Positions 17,116 to 25,449 are shown, counted from the first letter of the stretch. The stretch is DNA of 63,249 nt from Deltaproteobacteria bacterium (GCA_021413675.1 JAIOQA010000183.1:1-63249); one strand, 5' to 3'. Program-made: numbers and translations. Notes: a model not told the origin generated them from the sequence alone.

Positions 17116-18273
17116 GTGTCCCGCCTCGCGCTCGCTGTTGCTCTGATCCTCGCCGCCTCCACGGGCGCGTGTACTGGCCCGAAGCTCGACCTGACCGGCT
17201 CGGGCGCCGGGCCGATCACCGGCTCGGGCGGTGACCCGAACCTCTCGCAACCGATCGTCCTCGGCGGCCAGCTGTACGCCAAGTACTGCGCGCTCTGCCA
17301 CGGCGACAACGCCGAGGGCTACAAGGCCGACAACGCGCCGTCGCTGGTGAACCCCGAGTTCCTGGTGTCAGCATCGGACGAGTTCCTGCGCAGCTCGATC
17401 GGCCGCGGCCGGCCGGGCACCGCGATGGCCGGCTACGCCAAGGCGATCGGCGGCCCGCTCGACGACGCGTCGGTCCGCGCGATCGTCGCGTTCCTGCGCA
17501 AGGACGCGCCGGCGCCGCGCGCGCTGCCGGCGGTGAGCGGCGGCGATCCGGTGCTCGGCAAGGCGACGTACACCGGCATGTGCGCGAGCTGCCACGGCAC
17601 CCTCGAGCGCCGCGGCGAGGCGATCTGGCTCGCGAACCCGCAGTTCGTCGCGACCGCGGCGCCGGCGTTCCTCGCGCACGGGATCAAGGCCGGCCGCCCC
17701 GGCACCAAGATGATCCCGTGGGGCAACTCGCTCGGCGACGCCGAGGTCGCGAACCTGGTCGCGTACATCCAGAGCTGGCCCAAGGCCGGCCAGGCGGTCG
17801 CGCCGGTCGATCCGACGCCGCGGCCACTCGGCCCGATCGTGATCAACCCCGACGGCAAGGCCCCGACCTTCACGCTGCGCGAAGATCGGTTCGTGCCCGC
17901 CGCGCAGGTCAAGGCCGCCCTCGATGCCAAGCAGCGCCTCGTGATCATCGACTCGCGCGCGCCCTCGGACTGGCTGCACACGCGCATCCCCGGCGCGATC
18001 TCGATCCCGCACTACGACATGAAGGCGATCGATCAGGTGCCCAACGATGGCACCTGGGTGCTCGCGTACTGCGCGTGTCCGCACCACGCCTCGGGCATCG
18101 TCGTCGACGAGCTGCGCAAGCGCGGCTACAAGAACACCGCGGTCATCGACGAGGGCATCCTCGGCTGGCAGCGCGCGGGCTACCCGGCGGTCGACGCCGA
18201 GGGCAAGCCCGCGGTGATGCCGCCGGCGCTCCCGCCCGAGCCGCCCGCGGCGCTGCAGCCCGGCCCGCAGTAA
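17116..18273 (+). CDS. Diheme cytochrome c lipoprotein fused to a rhodanese domain
   Basis: A 385-residue protein. The leader ends STGAC (Cys 19). Two cytochrome c domains follow with heme motifs CALCH (C58, C61, H62) and CASCH (C156, C159, H160). A rhodanese domain at residues 255-365 contains RLVIIDSRAPSDWLHTRIPGAISIPH split across its N-terminal part and a catalytic-loop cysteine, C319, in YCACPHHASG. The combination suggests sulfur or thiol redox chemistry on the periplasmic side of the envelope with electrons passed to hemes. The GTG start has a TATCGT box predicting a leaderless transcript one base upstream. The fusion is not a common textbook architecture. Confidence 0.85.
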   Translation: MSRLALAVALILAASTGACTGPKLDLTGSGAGPITGSGGDPNLSQPIVLGGQLYAKYCALCHGDNAEGYKADNAPSLVNPEFLVSASDEFLRSSIGRGRPGTAMAGYAKAIGGPLDDASVRAIVAFLRKDAPAPRALPAVSGGDPVLGKATYTGMCASCHGTLERRGEAIWLANPQFVATAAPAFLAHGIKAGRPGTKMIPWGNSLGDAEVANLVAYIQSWPKAGQAVAPVDPTPRPLGPIVINPDGKAPTFTLREDRFVPAAQVKAALDAKQRLVIIDSRAPSDWLHTRIPGAISIPHYDMKAIDQVPNDGTWVLAYCACPHHASGIVVDELRKRGYKNTAVIDEGILGWQRAGYPAVDAEGKPAVMPPALPPEPPAALQPGPQ

Positions 18274-18348
18274 GGCAGCGCGCGGCACCCGCGATCGCCG
18301 GCGATCGATCGATGGCGCGCGCCCCGGCTCTGGGCGCATGATCGCCGG

Positions 18349-19071
18349 ATGCGAACCTGGGCGCTCGCGTTCGTGCTCGTGGCCTGCGGTGGCGGCGGCG
18401 GCGGCGCGCCGCCCGACGCGGCCAGCGTCGGTGATGGCGGGCTGCGCGTCCTCGGCGATCCGCACCAGGGCCAGTACCACCTCGGTCCGGTCGAGTGGAC
18501 CGGCTCGTTCCCCAACGCGTGCGAGCCCTACCCGGCGCAGATCCGCGCGATCGAGGGCGAGCTGCTCGCCGGCCTGTCCAACGAGGTCGCGGCCAGCGGC
18601 GACTACTGCGACGCCTGCGTCTACGTCGAGACCGCCGCCGGCAAGAGCGCGGTCCTCCGCGTCGTGACCTACGGCGTGTCGAACGCGCCCGGTGACATGG
18701 ACGTGAGCCAGGCCGCGTTCGATCTGCTGACGACCGGCGAGTACCCGCGCACGATGACCTGGCGGCTGGTGCAATGCCCGACCGCGGCGCCGCTCTACTA
18801 CCAGTTCCAGACCGAGGCCAACCCGTACTGGACCAGCCTCTGGGTGCGCAACCCGCGCGACGCGATCCAGTCGGTCGAGGTCACCAGCGCCAATCACGCC
18901 TCGTGGTTCGCGCTGCGCCGGGGCACCGACGGCACGCTCACCGACGACGGCGGCTTCGGCACTGGCGCGTTCACGCTGCGGGTGACCGCCGTCGACGGCA
19001 GCCAGATCGAGCAGGCGTTCCCCGGCTTCACCGCCGGCGCGCTCGTGACGGGCGACACGAACCTGCCGTAG
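18349..19071 (+). CDS. Bacterial expansin-like lipoprotein (EXLX family)
   Basis: A 240-residue protein with lipobox VAC (Cys 13) and a Gly-rich linker. Residues 45-145 fit the double-psi beta-barrel domain and residues 150-240 the CBM63-like second domain of bacterial expansins. GDMDVSQAAFDLL corresponds to the conserved LDLSPNAF of Bacillus EXLX1, retaining its key Asp. TMTWRLVQCP, YYQFQTEANPYWTSLWVRNP and FTLRVTAVDGSQIEQAFPG mirror the KWRVVKAP, SSRWWAAIQVRN and LKVRMTDIRG blocks. The second catalytic-site Asp of EXLX1 is not obviously conserved. Expansins loosen cellulose or peptidoglycan networks without hydrolysis. A predator or soil bacterium is a plausible host. Confidence 0.72.
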   Translation: MRTWALAFVLVACGGGGGGAPPDAASVGDGGLRVLGDPHQGQYHLGPVEWTGSFPNACEPYPAQIRAIEGELLAGLSNEVAASGDYCDACVYVETAAGKSAVLRVVTYGVSNAPGDMDVSQAAFDLLTTGEYPRTMTWRLVQCPTAAPLYYQFQTEANPYWTSLWVRNPRDAIQSVEVTSANHASWFALRRGTDGTLTDDGGFGTGAFTLRVTAVDGSQIEQAFPGFTAGALVTGDTNLP

Positions 19072-19165
19072 GCGCTCCGGATCGCGCGCCGGCCCCGGTC
19101 GGTGCGGCTTGCTCCGCGCGCGCAATCGCGCGACGCTCGCGCTTCACATTGTTCCGGGGGGAACC

Positions 19166-21340
19166 GTGAAGCAGATCTCGTTTGCGCTTCTGGTCGGTGT
19201 CACGCTCCTGCAATCCGCGTGCGGCGGCGGCAACGACTTCCCGGACGCGGCGCCGCCCGGCGACGTGGCCGCGGTGATCCCGAACACCACGATCTCGCCG
19301 AAGGGCCAGGTCGTGCGGAGCCGCGACATCACGCTGACCGCGGACGTCGCCGCGACGATCTACTACACGCTCGACGGCACCGAGCCGACGACCGCCAGCG
19401 CCAACGGCGCGAGCCCGGCGACGGTCACGCTGCCCCCGGGTGGCGCGGTGGTCCGCTACTTCGCGGTGTCGTCGACCGGCGGCACCGAGACCAGCAAGTC
19501 GGAGACCTTCACGGTCGACCGGCTCGGCCCCCAGGCCATCGACAACCTCCAGGCGGTCGCGACCGGTCCGGACATCGCGCTGACCTGGACCAACCCGACC
19601 GCGCCCGGCTTCACCGACGTCGTCCTCGTCCGGACCTCGGACGTCGCGGCGACGGTGCCGACCGACTTCGCGGCGCTCGCCGTCGGCGACAGCGTCGGCC
19701 CGGGCACCGTGGTCTACGTCGGCCCCGGCACCTCGTTCACCCACGCCGCGGCGGGTGCGGGGTCGAGCACCTACGTCGCGTGGGCGCGGTTCGCCAACGG
19801 CGTCTACGCCGAGGGCCGCACCGCCTCCGCCTACGTCGAGCCGCCGGCGCAGCTCGCGACGATCTCGATCGACATCACCGGCGCGACCGGCACCGTCACC
19901 ACCCAGCCCGGCGCGTACACGCTGTCGATCGCCAACGTCTCGAACGCGACCGCCGGGCAGGTGACGTTCGACGTCACCGCCACGACCACGCTGCGCGGCA
20001 TCACCTTCGCGCCCAAGCTGGTGCAGAAGGACCTGACGATCACCGACGACACCAGCATCGATCTCGTGGCCGATGGCACCCTCGGCACGACCGGCACCAC
20101 CAAGGTCGTCGCGCTCGGCACCGCGCTGCCCGCGGCGGGCACGCTGACCCGCACGGTGACGATGACCACCACCGGCACCGGGACGATCACCTTCGATGTC
20201 GAGGTCGTGCACAGCCCGGGCGTGTTCTCGCCGACGTGGAACACCGTCATCGAGGCCACCTACGGCGGCGCGTTCGCCGACTTCGGCTCGACGGTCGAGA
20301 TCGACGCGCTGCCCACGCCGACGCCGTGGGAGAACTCGGCGGACCAGTACGGGCAGTACCGCGGCCTGATCGTCTCGCCCGACGGCCGCTGGATCTACGC
20401 CGGTCAGCGCGCCTCCGGCAAGATCGTCAAGCTCGACGCGACCACTGGCCAGCTGATCGGCGGCACCGATCTCGCGCCGGCGGTCGCCGGCAACCGCGTG
20501 TCCACCGAGGTCACGCTCGATCCGAGCGGCCACCGGCTCTACGTGGTCTTCAACGACGGCATGCACGGCGGCGCGCGCACCGCGACGACCGCCACGCTGC
20601 CCGCGCCGCAGCCGACGACGGTGTCGTCGTACCTCCTCGAGATCGATCCCGCGACGATGACCGAGGTCGGCCGGATGTCGCTGCAGACCGACGTCCAGGC
20701 GCTCCACGTCGCGCGCAACTTCGCGCTGTCGCGCGATGGCCGCGTCGCCGCCGTGCCGCTCAGCGGCGCGTACTCCGACGCCGACGACGCGGGGGTCGGG
20801 GTCATCGATCTCTCGGCGATGACGCTGCGCGACGGCGACAGCGCGACCGCGGGCACGCAGCTGGTCGCCACACCGGGTCGCCGCCCATCGCGGTGCGCGT
20901 TCACGTGGACCGCCGCGAGCGTCGTGTGCGCGAACTCGGGGTACTCGAGCACCGGGGATCGCGTCACCGTGATCGACACCGCGACCCTCGCGGCGTCCGA
21001 AGCCGACCAGGACGGCGAGCCGACGACCAGCACGCAGCGGTACAAGACCCTCGTTCCCCTGACCGATGGCACCGTCGCGCTCGCCGGTGTCGAGGATGCC
21101 GTCGAGGGCGGCACGGAGGGCACGCCGCTGATGCACCTCGATCCGGCGACCAAGATGATCACCGCGATCGGCACGGTGCCGCTGCCGCAGACGATCGCCG
21201 GCGTGCTGGTCGGCACCGATCTGGTCATGCGCGGCCGCGCCGAGCTCTTCAAGGTCGACCTCGCGACCGGCACCGAGACCCGGCTCCACGATCTGGCGGC
21301 GTCGTCGGTACTGCACACGCTCGGCGCGACGCCGTTCTGA
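19166..21340 (+). CDS. Large lipoprotein with chitobiase C-terminal-like and beta-propeller domains
   Basis: A 724-residue protein. The GTG at 19166 follows GGGGGGAA and opens a signal peptide ending LQSAC. Residues 35-120 resemble the chitobiase/Fn3-associated domain (ISPKGQVVRSRDITLTAD, IYYTLDGTEPT), a carbohydrate-enzyme accessory domain. An Fn3-like part (QAIDNLQAVATGPDIALTW) follows, then a long low-charge Thr/Ala/Gly region, and from about residue 390 YVTN-type propeller repeats (GLIVSPDGRWIYAGQRASG, LDPSGHRLYVVFNDG). A surface-exposed sensor or adhesin is the best guess. The next gene starts 8 bases after its stop. Confidence 0.7.
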   Translation: MKQISFALLVGVTLLQSACGGGNDFPDAAPPGDVAAVIPNTTISPKGQVVRSRDITLTADVAATIYYTLDGTEPTTASANGASPATVTLPPGGAVVRYFAVSSTGGTETSKSETFTVDRLGPQAIDNLQAVATGPDIALTWTNPTAPGFTDVVLVRTSDVAATVPTDFAALAVGDSVGPGTVVYVGPGTSFTHAAAGAGSSTYVAWARFANGVYAEGRTASAYVEPPAQLATISIDITGATGTVTTQPGAYTLSIANVSNATAGQVTFDVTATTTLRGITFAPKLVQKDLTITDDTSIDLVADGTLGTTGTTKVVALGTALPAAGTLTRTVTMTTTGTGTITFDVEVVHSPGVFSPTWNTVIEATYGGAFADFGSTVEIDALPTPTPWENSADQYGQYRGLIVSPDGRWIYAGQRASGKIVKLDATTGQLIGGTDLAPAVAGNRVSTEVTLDPSGHRLYVVFNDGMHGGARTATTATLPAPQPTTVSSYLLEIDPATMTEVGRMSLQTDVQALHVARNFALSRDGRVAAVPLSGAYSDADDAGVGVIDLSAMTLRDGDSATAGTQLVATPGRRPSRCAFTWTAASVVCANSGYSSTGDRVTVIDTATLAASEADQDGEPTTSTQRYKTLVPLTDGTVALAGVEDAVEGGTEGTPLMHLDPATKMITAIGTVPLPQTIAGVLVGTDLVMRGRAELFKVDLATGTETRLHDLAASSVLHTLGATPF

Positions 21341-21348
21341 GCCACGCG

Positions 21349-22092
21349 ATGCGCGGCATCGTGCTGGCGATGGCGATCGGTGGCGCGGTCGCGTGTCATG
21401 GCGATGCGCCGTCGAGTCCGGCGCCCGTCGCCGCGCCGCCACCGGTCGTGGTGATCGGCGTGCGCGTCGATGGCACCGGCGCGACCCCGGTCGAGATCGC
21501 CGCCGGCGCGAGCCGCGATCTCTGGCCGCTCTGTCAGCAGTACGACGCCGAGGCGATCGTCGCGCGCGGCCGCAGCGGCGCGTTCGTGCGCGCGCCGTGC
21601 GCCCACCCCGCCGGCGACGCGCTCGCGCTCACCACCGATGGCACCCGCGGCAAGGTCGCGCTGACCCGCGCGGCCGATGGCGCGCGCGCACCGATCGCCA
21701 GCGCCGACGACGTGATCGCGATCGACATCGTGCGGCCGCGCCCGCCAACGCCCACGACCGACGACGTCGGCCTGACGATCGTCGTGCCCGGCAAGCCGCC
21801 GCTCGCGCTCAGCGGCGCCGCCTTCAACGCCCTCGTGCCCGCCGAGCACCTGCGCCGCGGCATCGGCGTCGCCGAGCTGCTCGCCGCCGCCAAGGTGAAG
21901 GTGGACGGCGACGTCATCGTGACGGGCGGCGAGCCGCCGTACCGCATCAAGGCCGCGTGGCTGCGCGACCGCGATCAGGTGCTCGCGCTGCGCCGCAACC
22001 ACCGCGGCCAGCTCCGCTTCGAGCACACCGTCGGCGGCAGCCGCCGCGGCCACGTCAAGGACGTGACCGCGCTCGAGCTCGTGCCGCGCTGA
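21349..22092 (+). CDS. Hypothetical lipoprotein
   Basis: A 247-residue protein with a short signal and lipobox AVAC (Cys 16), then a Pro/Ala linker. The remaining domain (residues 30-247) alternates strands and basic helices and ends in RRGHVKDVTALELV. I do not recognise it. It follows the large lipoprotein by 8 bases, so the two are probably co-transcribed, and a perfect palindrome ends the unit. Its function may be tied to that of its neighbour. Confidence 0.6.
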   Translation: MRGIVLAMAIGGAVACHGDAPSSPAPVAAPPPVVVIGVRVDGTGATPVEIAAGASRDLWPLCQQYDAEAIVARGRSGAFVRAPCAHPAGDALALTTDGTRGKVALTRAADGARAPIASADDVIAIDIVRPRPPTPTTDDVGLTIVVPGKPPLALSGAAFNALVPAEHLRRGIGVAELLAAAKVKVDGDVIVTGGEPPYRIKAAWLRDRDQVLALRRNHRGQLRFEHTVGGSRRGHVKDVTALELVPR

Positions 22093-22114
22093 CGAGCGCG
22101 GCAGCGGATGACGC

Positions 22115-22142
22115 CGCCCCGCGCGGGATCCCGCGCGGGGCG
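22115..22142. terminator. 28-base perfect palindrome, bidirectional terminator
   Basis: Bases 22115-22142 read CGCCCCGCGCGGGA followed by its exact reverse complement. It lies in the 64-base gap between convergent genes (lipoprotein on plus, graspetide precursor on minus), where a shared terminator is expected. No T-tract is present. Confidence 0.6.
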
Positions 22143-22156
22143 CCTTCACGCGGGTC

Positions 22157-22318
22157 TCAGAGATCGCAGGCGTCCGGCTGGCCGCCGCTCATCGTGGTGT
22201 GACCCTCTTCCAGCTCGAGGTCGGCGCGCAGACCGCCGTTGGCCGCCATCAGCTTCTCCGGGCGGAGCGGCTGCGCGACGGTACGGGTGAGGATGCGACG
22301 CGATTCGGGCTTCTTCAT
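22157..22318 (-). CDS. Putative graspetide (omega-ester/amide RiPP) precursor peptide, 53 residues
   Basis: The peptide starts MKKPESRRILTRT, continues with a leader-like helix ending LRPEKLMAANGGL, then an acidic stretch (ADLELEEG) and a C-terminal core HTTMSGGQPDACDL. The core offers hydroxyl acceptors T41, T42, S44 and acid donors D49, D52 (with E37, E38 just before), which is what an ATP-grasp macrocyclase needs for ester links. AGGAG lies 6 bases before the ATG at 22318 on the minus strand and fixes the start. It is 76 bases downstream of the ATP-grasp gene and is followed by a strong palindrome. The core does not match the microviridin TxKYPSD or plesiocin TTxxxxEE patterns I know. Cross-link positions are inferred. 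Confidence 0.72.
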   Translation of the reverse strand: MKKPESRRILTRTVAQPLRPEKLMAANGGLRADLELEEGHTTMSGGQPDACDL

Positions 22319-22345
22319 GATGTTCTCCTGTGTCGTTGGGGAATC

Positions 22346-22370
22346 GCACCGTCCGGACATCGGACGGCGC
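22346..22370 (-). promoter_or_regulatory. Intercistronic hairpin between ATP-grasp gene and precursor
   Basis: CCGTCCG (22349-22355), a 5-base loop GACAT, and CGGACGG (22361-22367) form a perfect 7-bp stem that extends by two further pairs after one mismatch. It precedes the precursor's ribosome-binding site. It could partially terminate or protect the mRNA 5' end to set the precursor-to-enzyme ratio. Confidence 0.4.
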
Positions 22371-22394
22371 AAACGATGGCGCCGGGGGCGGCGA

Positions 22395-23501
22395 TCACGC
22401 GGCCGCGCACGGCGCGTCCTCGTCGATGACGTGCTGCTCGATCGCCGCGACGTGGGCGGCGCGCTCGCGACGGACGCGCAGCGCGGCGTCCCGCGCGACC
22501 GCGACGTAGCCGACCGCCTCGGCGCGCGACCACCGGAAGTCAGGTCGGCCCTGGGCCAGCATCGCGCTGAACCGATCGAGCAGGAACGCCTCGGGCAGCG
22601 CCTGCTCGACCCACAGCCACTGCCCCTGCTCGTTGACCTCGAGGAACACGTGCTCGCCCATCGGCGTGACGATGAAGTCGAAGCAGCCGAACACGATGCC
22701 GAGCCGCCGCATCAGCGCGCGACAGCGGACCTCGATCTCGGGATCGAGCGCGTCGAGCTCGAGCGGCGGGCGCGCGTCGTCGGCGCGCCAGTCGAGCTGC
22801 GTGGCGCGCGCGTCCTGCGAGTGGATGCGCGCGGTCACGACGTGATCGCCGATGATCGTCACGCGCAGCTCGTGGCGCTTGGCGATGCGCGGCTGGAAGA
22901 TGCCGGGCGTCAACCGCAGCACGTCGTCGTCCGGCAGCTCGGTCTCGTCGAGCACCGCGGTCAGCGGGTAGAGCCGCTCGCCGCCGCCGCGCCACACCGC
23001 CGGCAGGAACGGCTTGTAGATCACCTCGCCCGGGTGCGCCGCGAGCAGGGCGCGGATCCGCGCCGGGTCATTGCTCACGAGCGTCTCCGGAACCGCGAGC
23101 CCGACCTCGCGCGCGGACGCCAGCTGGCGCAGCTTGCTGTTGGCGCCCCGGTGGCAATCGATGGGGTTCACCCAGAGCGCGCGCGGCGCCAGCACGTCGT
23201 AGAGGCCGCGCACGACCGCGTCGAGCTCGCGCTCGGCCACCGGTCGATCGTGCGGGTGCATGTCCGCGGGCAGGACCGGGCGCGTCGGGCGTCGCAGCCA
23301 CACGCTCGTGGCGTCGTCGATGACCGTGTCCCCGACCCGCACCGACGGGGCGCTCGCGCCAACGGTGATCGCGACGGTCGCGGCGCGCGGCAGATCGGAC
23401 GCGTACAACGCGACGAGCTCGTGGCCCCGGCGCTCGAGCGCGCACGCGACCGCGGCGGCGTGGATGTCATCGGGGGTGGTCGTGACGACGATGCGAGTCA
23501 T
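22395..23501 (-). CDS. ATP-grasp RiPP macrocyclase (graspetide ligase, MvdC/MvdD-like)
   Basis: The 368-residue protein has the layout of graspetide ligases: an N-terminal Rossmann-like part with VWLRRPTRP (near residue 68), NPIDCHRGANSKLRQLASAR (near 113-132), VPETLVSNDP, an ATP-grasp core with the ATP-binding lysine in VIYKPFLP (near 162), and the Mg site DFIV...HVFLEVNEQGQW near residue 290, whose E-x-N is the family signature. These enzymes phosphorylate Asp/Glu side chains of a peptide and close esters or amides with Ser/Thr/Lys. The adjacent 53-residue peptide is the obvious substrate. No transporter or protease is adjacent. ATG at 23501; a GTG one codon earlier is also possible. Confidence 0.85.
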   Translation of the reverse strand: MTRIVVTTTPDDIHAAAVACALERRGHELVALYASDLPRAATVAITVGASAPSVRVGDTVIDDATSVWLRRPTRPVLPADMHPHDRPVAERELDAVVRGLYDVLAPRALWVNPIDCHRGANSKLRQLASAREVGLAVPETLVSNDPARIRALLAAHPGEVIYKPFLPAVWRGGGERLYPLTAVLDETELPDDDVLRLTPGIFQPRIAKRHELRVTIIGDHVVTARIHSQDARATQLDWRADDARPPLELDALDPEIEVRCRALMRRLGIVFGCFDFIVTPMGEHVFLEVNEQGQWLWVEQALPEAFLLDRFSAMLAQGRPDFRWSRAEAVGYVAVARDAALRVRRERAAHVAAIEQHVIDEDAPCAAA

Positions 23502-23590
23502 CACCGCGAGGTCGTTGCAGCGCGCGTGCCGTGAGCGCGCGCTGCCAACGGCGCGGAATCATCGACGCCCTCGCGTGAACGCGCTTGCAT

Positions 23591-23608
23591 CGTTGCCGCG
23601 CGGCAACG
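23591..23608. promoter_or_regulatory. 18-base perfect palindrome upstream of the RiPP operon
   Basis: CGTTGCCGC and GCGGCAACG are exact reverse complements, located about 90 bases before the ATP-grasp start and 41 bases past the end of the upstream minus-strand gene. It could be an operator for the RiPP genes or the terminator of the upstream gene. Confidence 0.4.
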
Positions 23609-23648
23609 CGCCGGCCCCCGGGACGCGCGGTCGCCGGCCGCGACGAGC

Positions 23649-24203
23649 TCAGGACGGGCTGGGTCGCTCGCGCGTCGCCATCGATCCGCGCGCCCGGGCG
23701 ATCGCCGGGAACATGCGCTCGGCCTGATCGATCGTCGCGCGCGCGAGGCCGCGGGCCTGGCGATAGGCGATGCCGAGCAGCCAGACCGGCAGCACGGCGC
23801 CGACCACGGTCCACGGCGGCGCGCCCTGCGCGACCGCGACGCCGACCGCGACCACGCCGGCGAGCGCGACCGCCTGCAGGCCGCCGTGGGCCTGGCGCCG
23901 CGCGCGCGTGTTGACCTCGGCGTGGAACTGCTCGCGCAGCCAGGCGATCGCCTCGGCGTCGCGCGCGGGATCGACCGGCACCTCGGCGACGCGCGCGATG
24001 ATGTGGCCGGTCGAGGCGACGTAGATGCTGTCCGGCGCCGCGGCGCACAGCTTGGCAGCGCGCGGCAGGTTGTCGGCGTGCGCGAGCTTGATGATCTGAT
24101 CGGTGAACACCGACGCGCGCACGTTGCCGCGCTGCCACGGCCACCACACCAGCACCGCCGCGCCGAACCCGATCACGCCACCGACGATCGCCAGGATCAG
24201 CAT
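23649..24203 (-). CDS. Small membrane protein, function unknown
   Basis: A 184-residue protein with an N-terminal membrane segment (MLILAIVGGVIGFGAAVLVW), a soluble helical segment of about 95 residues (TDQIIKLAHADNLPRAAKLC), then two further membrane segments (residues about 115-135 and 140-160). The soluble part loosely recalls the cytoplasmic region of ExbB/TolQ/MotA proteins (an Ala-rich helix followed by AKLCAAAP), but the diagnostic later helices are not convincing. The ATG at 24203 is 1 base past the stop of the NTF2-like gene, so the two are co-transcribed. Confidence 0.55.
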   Translation of the reverse strand: MLILAIVGGVIGFGAAVLVWWPWQRGNVRASVFTDQIIKLAHADNLPRAAKLCAAAPDSIYVASTGHIIARVAEVPVDPARDAEAIAWLREQFHAEVNTRARRQAHGGLQAVALAGVVAVGVAVAQGAPPWTVVGAVLPVWLLGIAYRQARGLARATIDQAERMFPAIARARGSMATRERPSPS

Positions 24204-24204
24204 G

Positions 24205-24564
24205 TCAGCCGTGGTAGACCCGCGACGCGACGATGCGCCCGTCGACGACGTCGAAGACCTCGGCGACCGGATACGACGGCTCGCCGGGCACGTGGCGGTC
24301 GTACTCGAGGAAGACGCGCGCCGCATCGGCGGTCACGGTCAGCGGCTCGTAGCGCATCCCGGGCAGGCGCGTGAACGCGTCGCCCCACCACGCGCGCAGC
24401 GCGGCCTGCCCGACGATGCGCCCGCCGGTCTCGGGGCGCTGCACGCGCAGCTTGGGCGAGGTGTGGTGCGCATCCTCGGCGTACAGGCCGACCAGCCGAT
24501 CGAGGTCACGCGCGTTGAAGGCCGCCAGCCAGGCGTTGCCGAGGTCGCGATTCGCGTCGCTCAT
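24205..24564 (-). CDS. SnoaL/NTF2-like protein
   Basis: A 119-residue cone-shaped alpha+beta fold protein: a helical start (NRDLGNAWLAAFNARDLDRLVGLYAED), GQAALRAWWGDAFTRLPG, then VFLEYDRH and AEVFDVVDGRIVASRVYH. This is the classic SnoaL pattern of a nuclear-transport-factor-2-like pocket. Such proteins are small hydrolases, isomerases or ligand binders. GGAG eight bases before the ATG supports the start. Confidence 0.75.
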   Translation of the reverse strand: MSDANRDLGNAWLAAFNARDLDRLVGLYAEDAHHTSPKLRVQRPETGGRIVGQAALRAWWGDAFTRLPGMRYEPLTVTADAARVFLEYDRHVPGEPSYPVAEVFDVVDGRIVASRVYHG

Positions 24565-24582
24565 GCGATCTCCATATCACGC

Positions 24583-25449
24583 TCACCACGCCGCGGAGAC
24601 GCCGGCGTCGGCCGACGGCGGCGTCGGCCGCAGCTCGTAGTTGGTCACGGCGCCGATCAGCACCGCCAGCGAGCAGATGTAGAACCACAGGATCACGACC
24701 AGCACGCTGCCGAACGTGCCGTAGACCGTGCCGTAGCTGACCTCGGTGACGTAGTACGAGAGCCCGATCGAGGCCGCGAGCATGAGCGCGGTCGCGACCA
24801 GCGCGCCGGGCAGCACGTGGCGGATCGAGGTCGCGTGCTTGGTGCCGAGCCAGTAGAGGACGCCCAGCGAGACGATCACCACGACCACCGTCGCCGGCCA
24901 GCGCAGGTTCTCGACCCACGCGCGGTGATCGGGGCGCAGCACGTGGCTGATCGCCGGCATCGCCACGACCATCGCGAGCACGAACACCGCGACGAGGATC
25001 GAGCCGAGCGCGGCGCCGAAGCTCACGAGCAGGTTCCACCACCAGCCGGTGAACCGCCGCGGCGAGCCGTCGACGTGGTTGATCGCGGCCAGCATCGCGC
25101 CGGCGCTCGAGCGCGCCGCCCACAGCGCGAGCACGACCGAGCCGACCACCGCGAAGGTGAGCTCCTCGCTCGAGCGCGAGGCCGCGCGCTGCAGCTGATC
25201 GACGATCAGCTCGTGGACCGCGCGCGGCACGACCTGCTCGAGGCCCGACAGCTGCTGCGGGATCTGCGATGGATCGGCGGCCAGCGCATAGACCGAGACC
25301 ACCGCGGTCATCGTCGGCAGCAGGCCGAGCAGCAGGAACAGCGCGACACCGCCGGCCATGACCGTGCCGTCGTCGGCGTAGAGGTGGCGGATCACCCGCA
25401 CCGGCAGCGACGCCCAGACGCGCGCGAGCCAGCCATGATCCGGTGCCAT
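24583..25449 (-). CDS. YihY/BrkB family inner-membrane protein
   Basis: A 288-residue protein with about six membrane segments. Family hallmarks are the N-terminal DDGTVMAGGVALFLLLGLLP, a central ARSSAGAMLAAINHVDG, and YGTFGSVLVVILWFYICSLA just before the last segment, followed by GAVTNYEL. The YihY/BrkB/RNase BN-like family is widespread and of uncertain function; early claims of RNase activity were withdrawn. The ATG at 25449 is supported by TACGGT one base off a leaderless position. Diverges from the TonB-receptor region. Confidence 0.85.
   Translation of the reverse strand: MAPDHGWLARVWASLPVRVIRHLYADDGTVMAGGVALFLLLGLLPTMTAVVSVYALAADPSQIPQQLSGLEQVVPRAVHELIVDQLQRAASRSSEELTFAVVGSVVLALWAARSSAGAMLAAINHVDGSPRRFTGWWWNLLVSFGAALGSILVAVFVLAMVVAMPAISHVLRPDHRAWVENLRWPATVVVVIVSLGVLYWLGTKHATSIRHVLPGALVATALMLAASIGLSYYVTEVSYGTVYGTFGSVLVVILWFYICSLAVLIGAVTNYELRPTPPSADAGVSAAW

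Noticed and set aside
15025..17301. A 758-codon minus-strand open frame
   Set aside because: Runs opposite two well-supported plus-strand genes and has shadow-type composition.
23649..24203. Assignment as an ExbB/TolQ proton-channel protein
   Set aside because: Only a loose resemblance in one helix; the conserved pore segments of the family are not evident and no ExbD/TolR follows.
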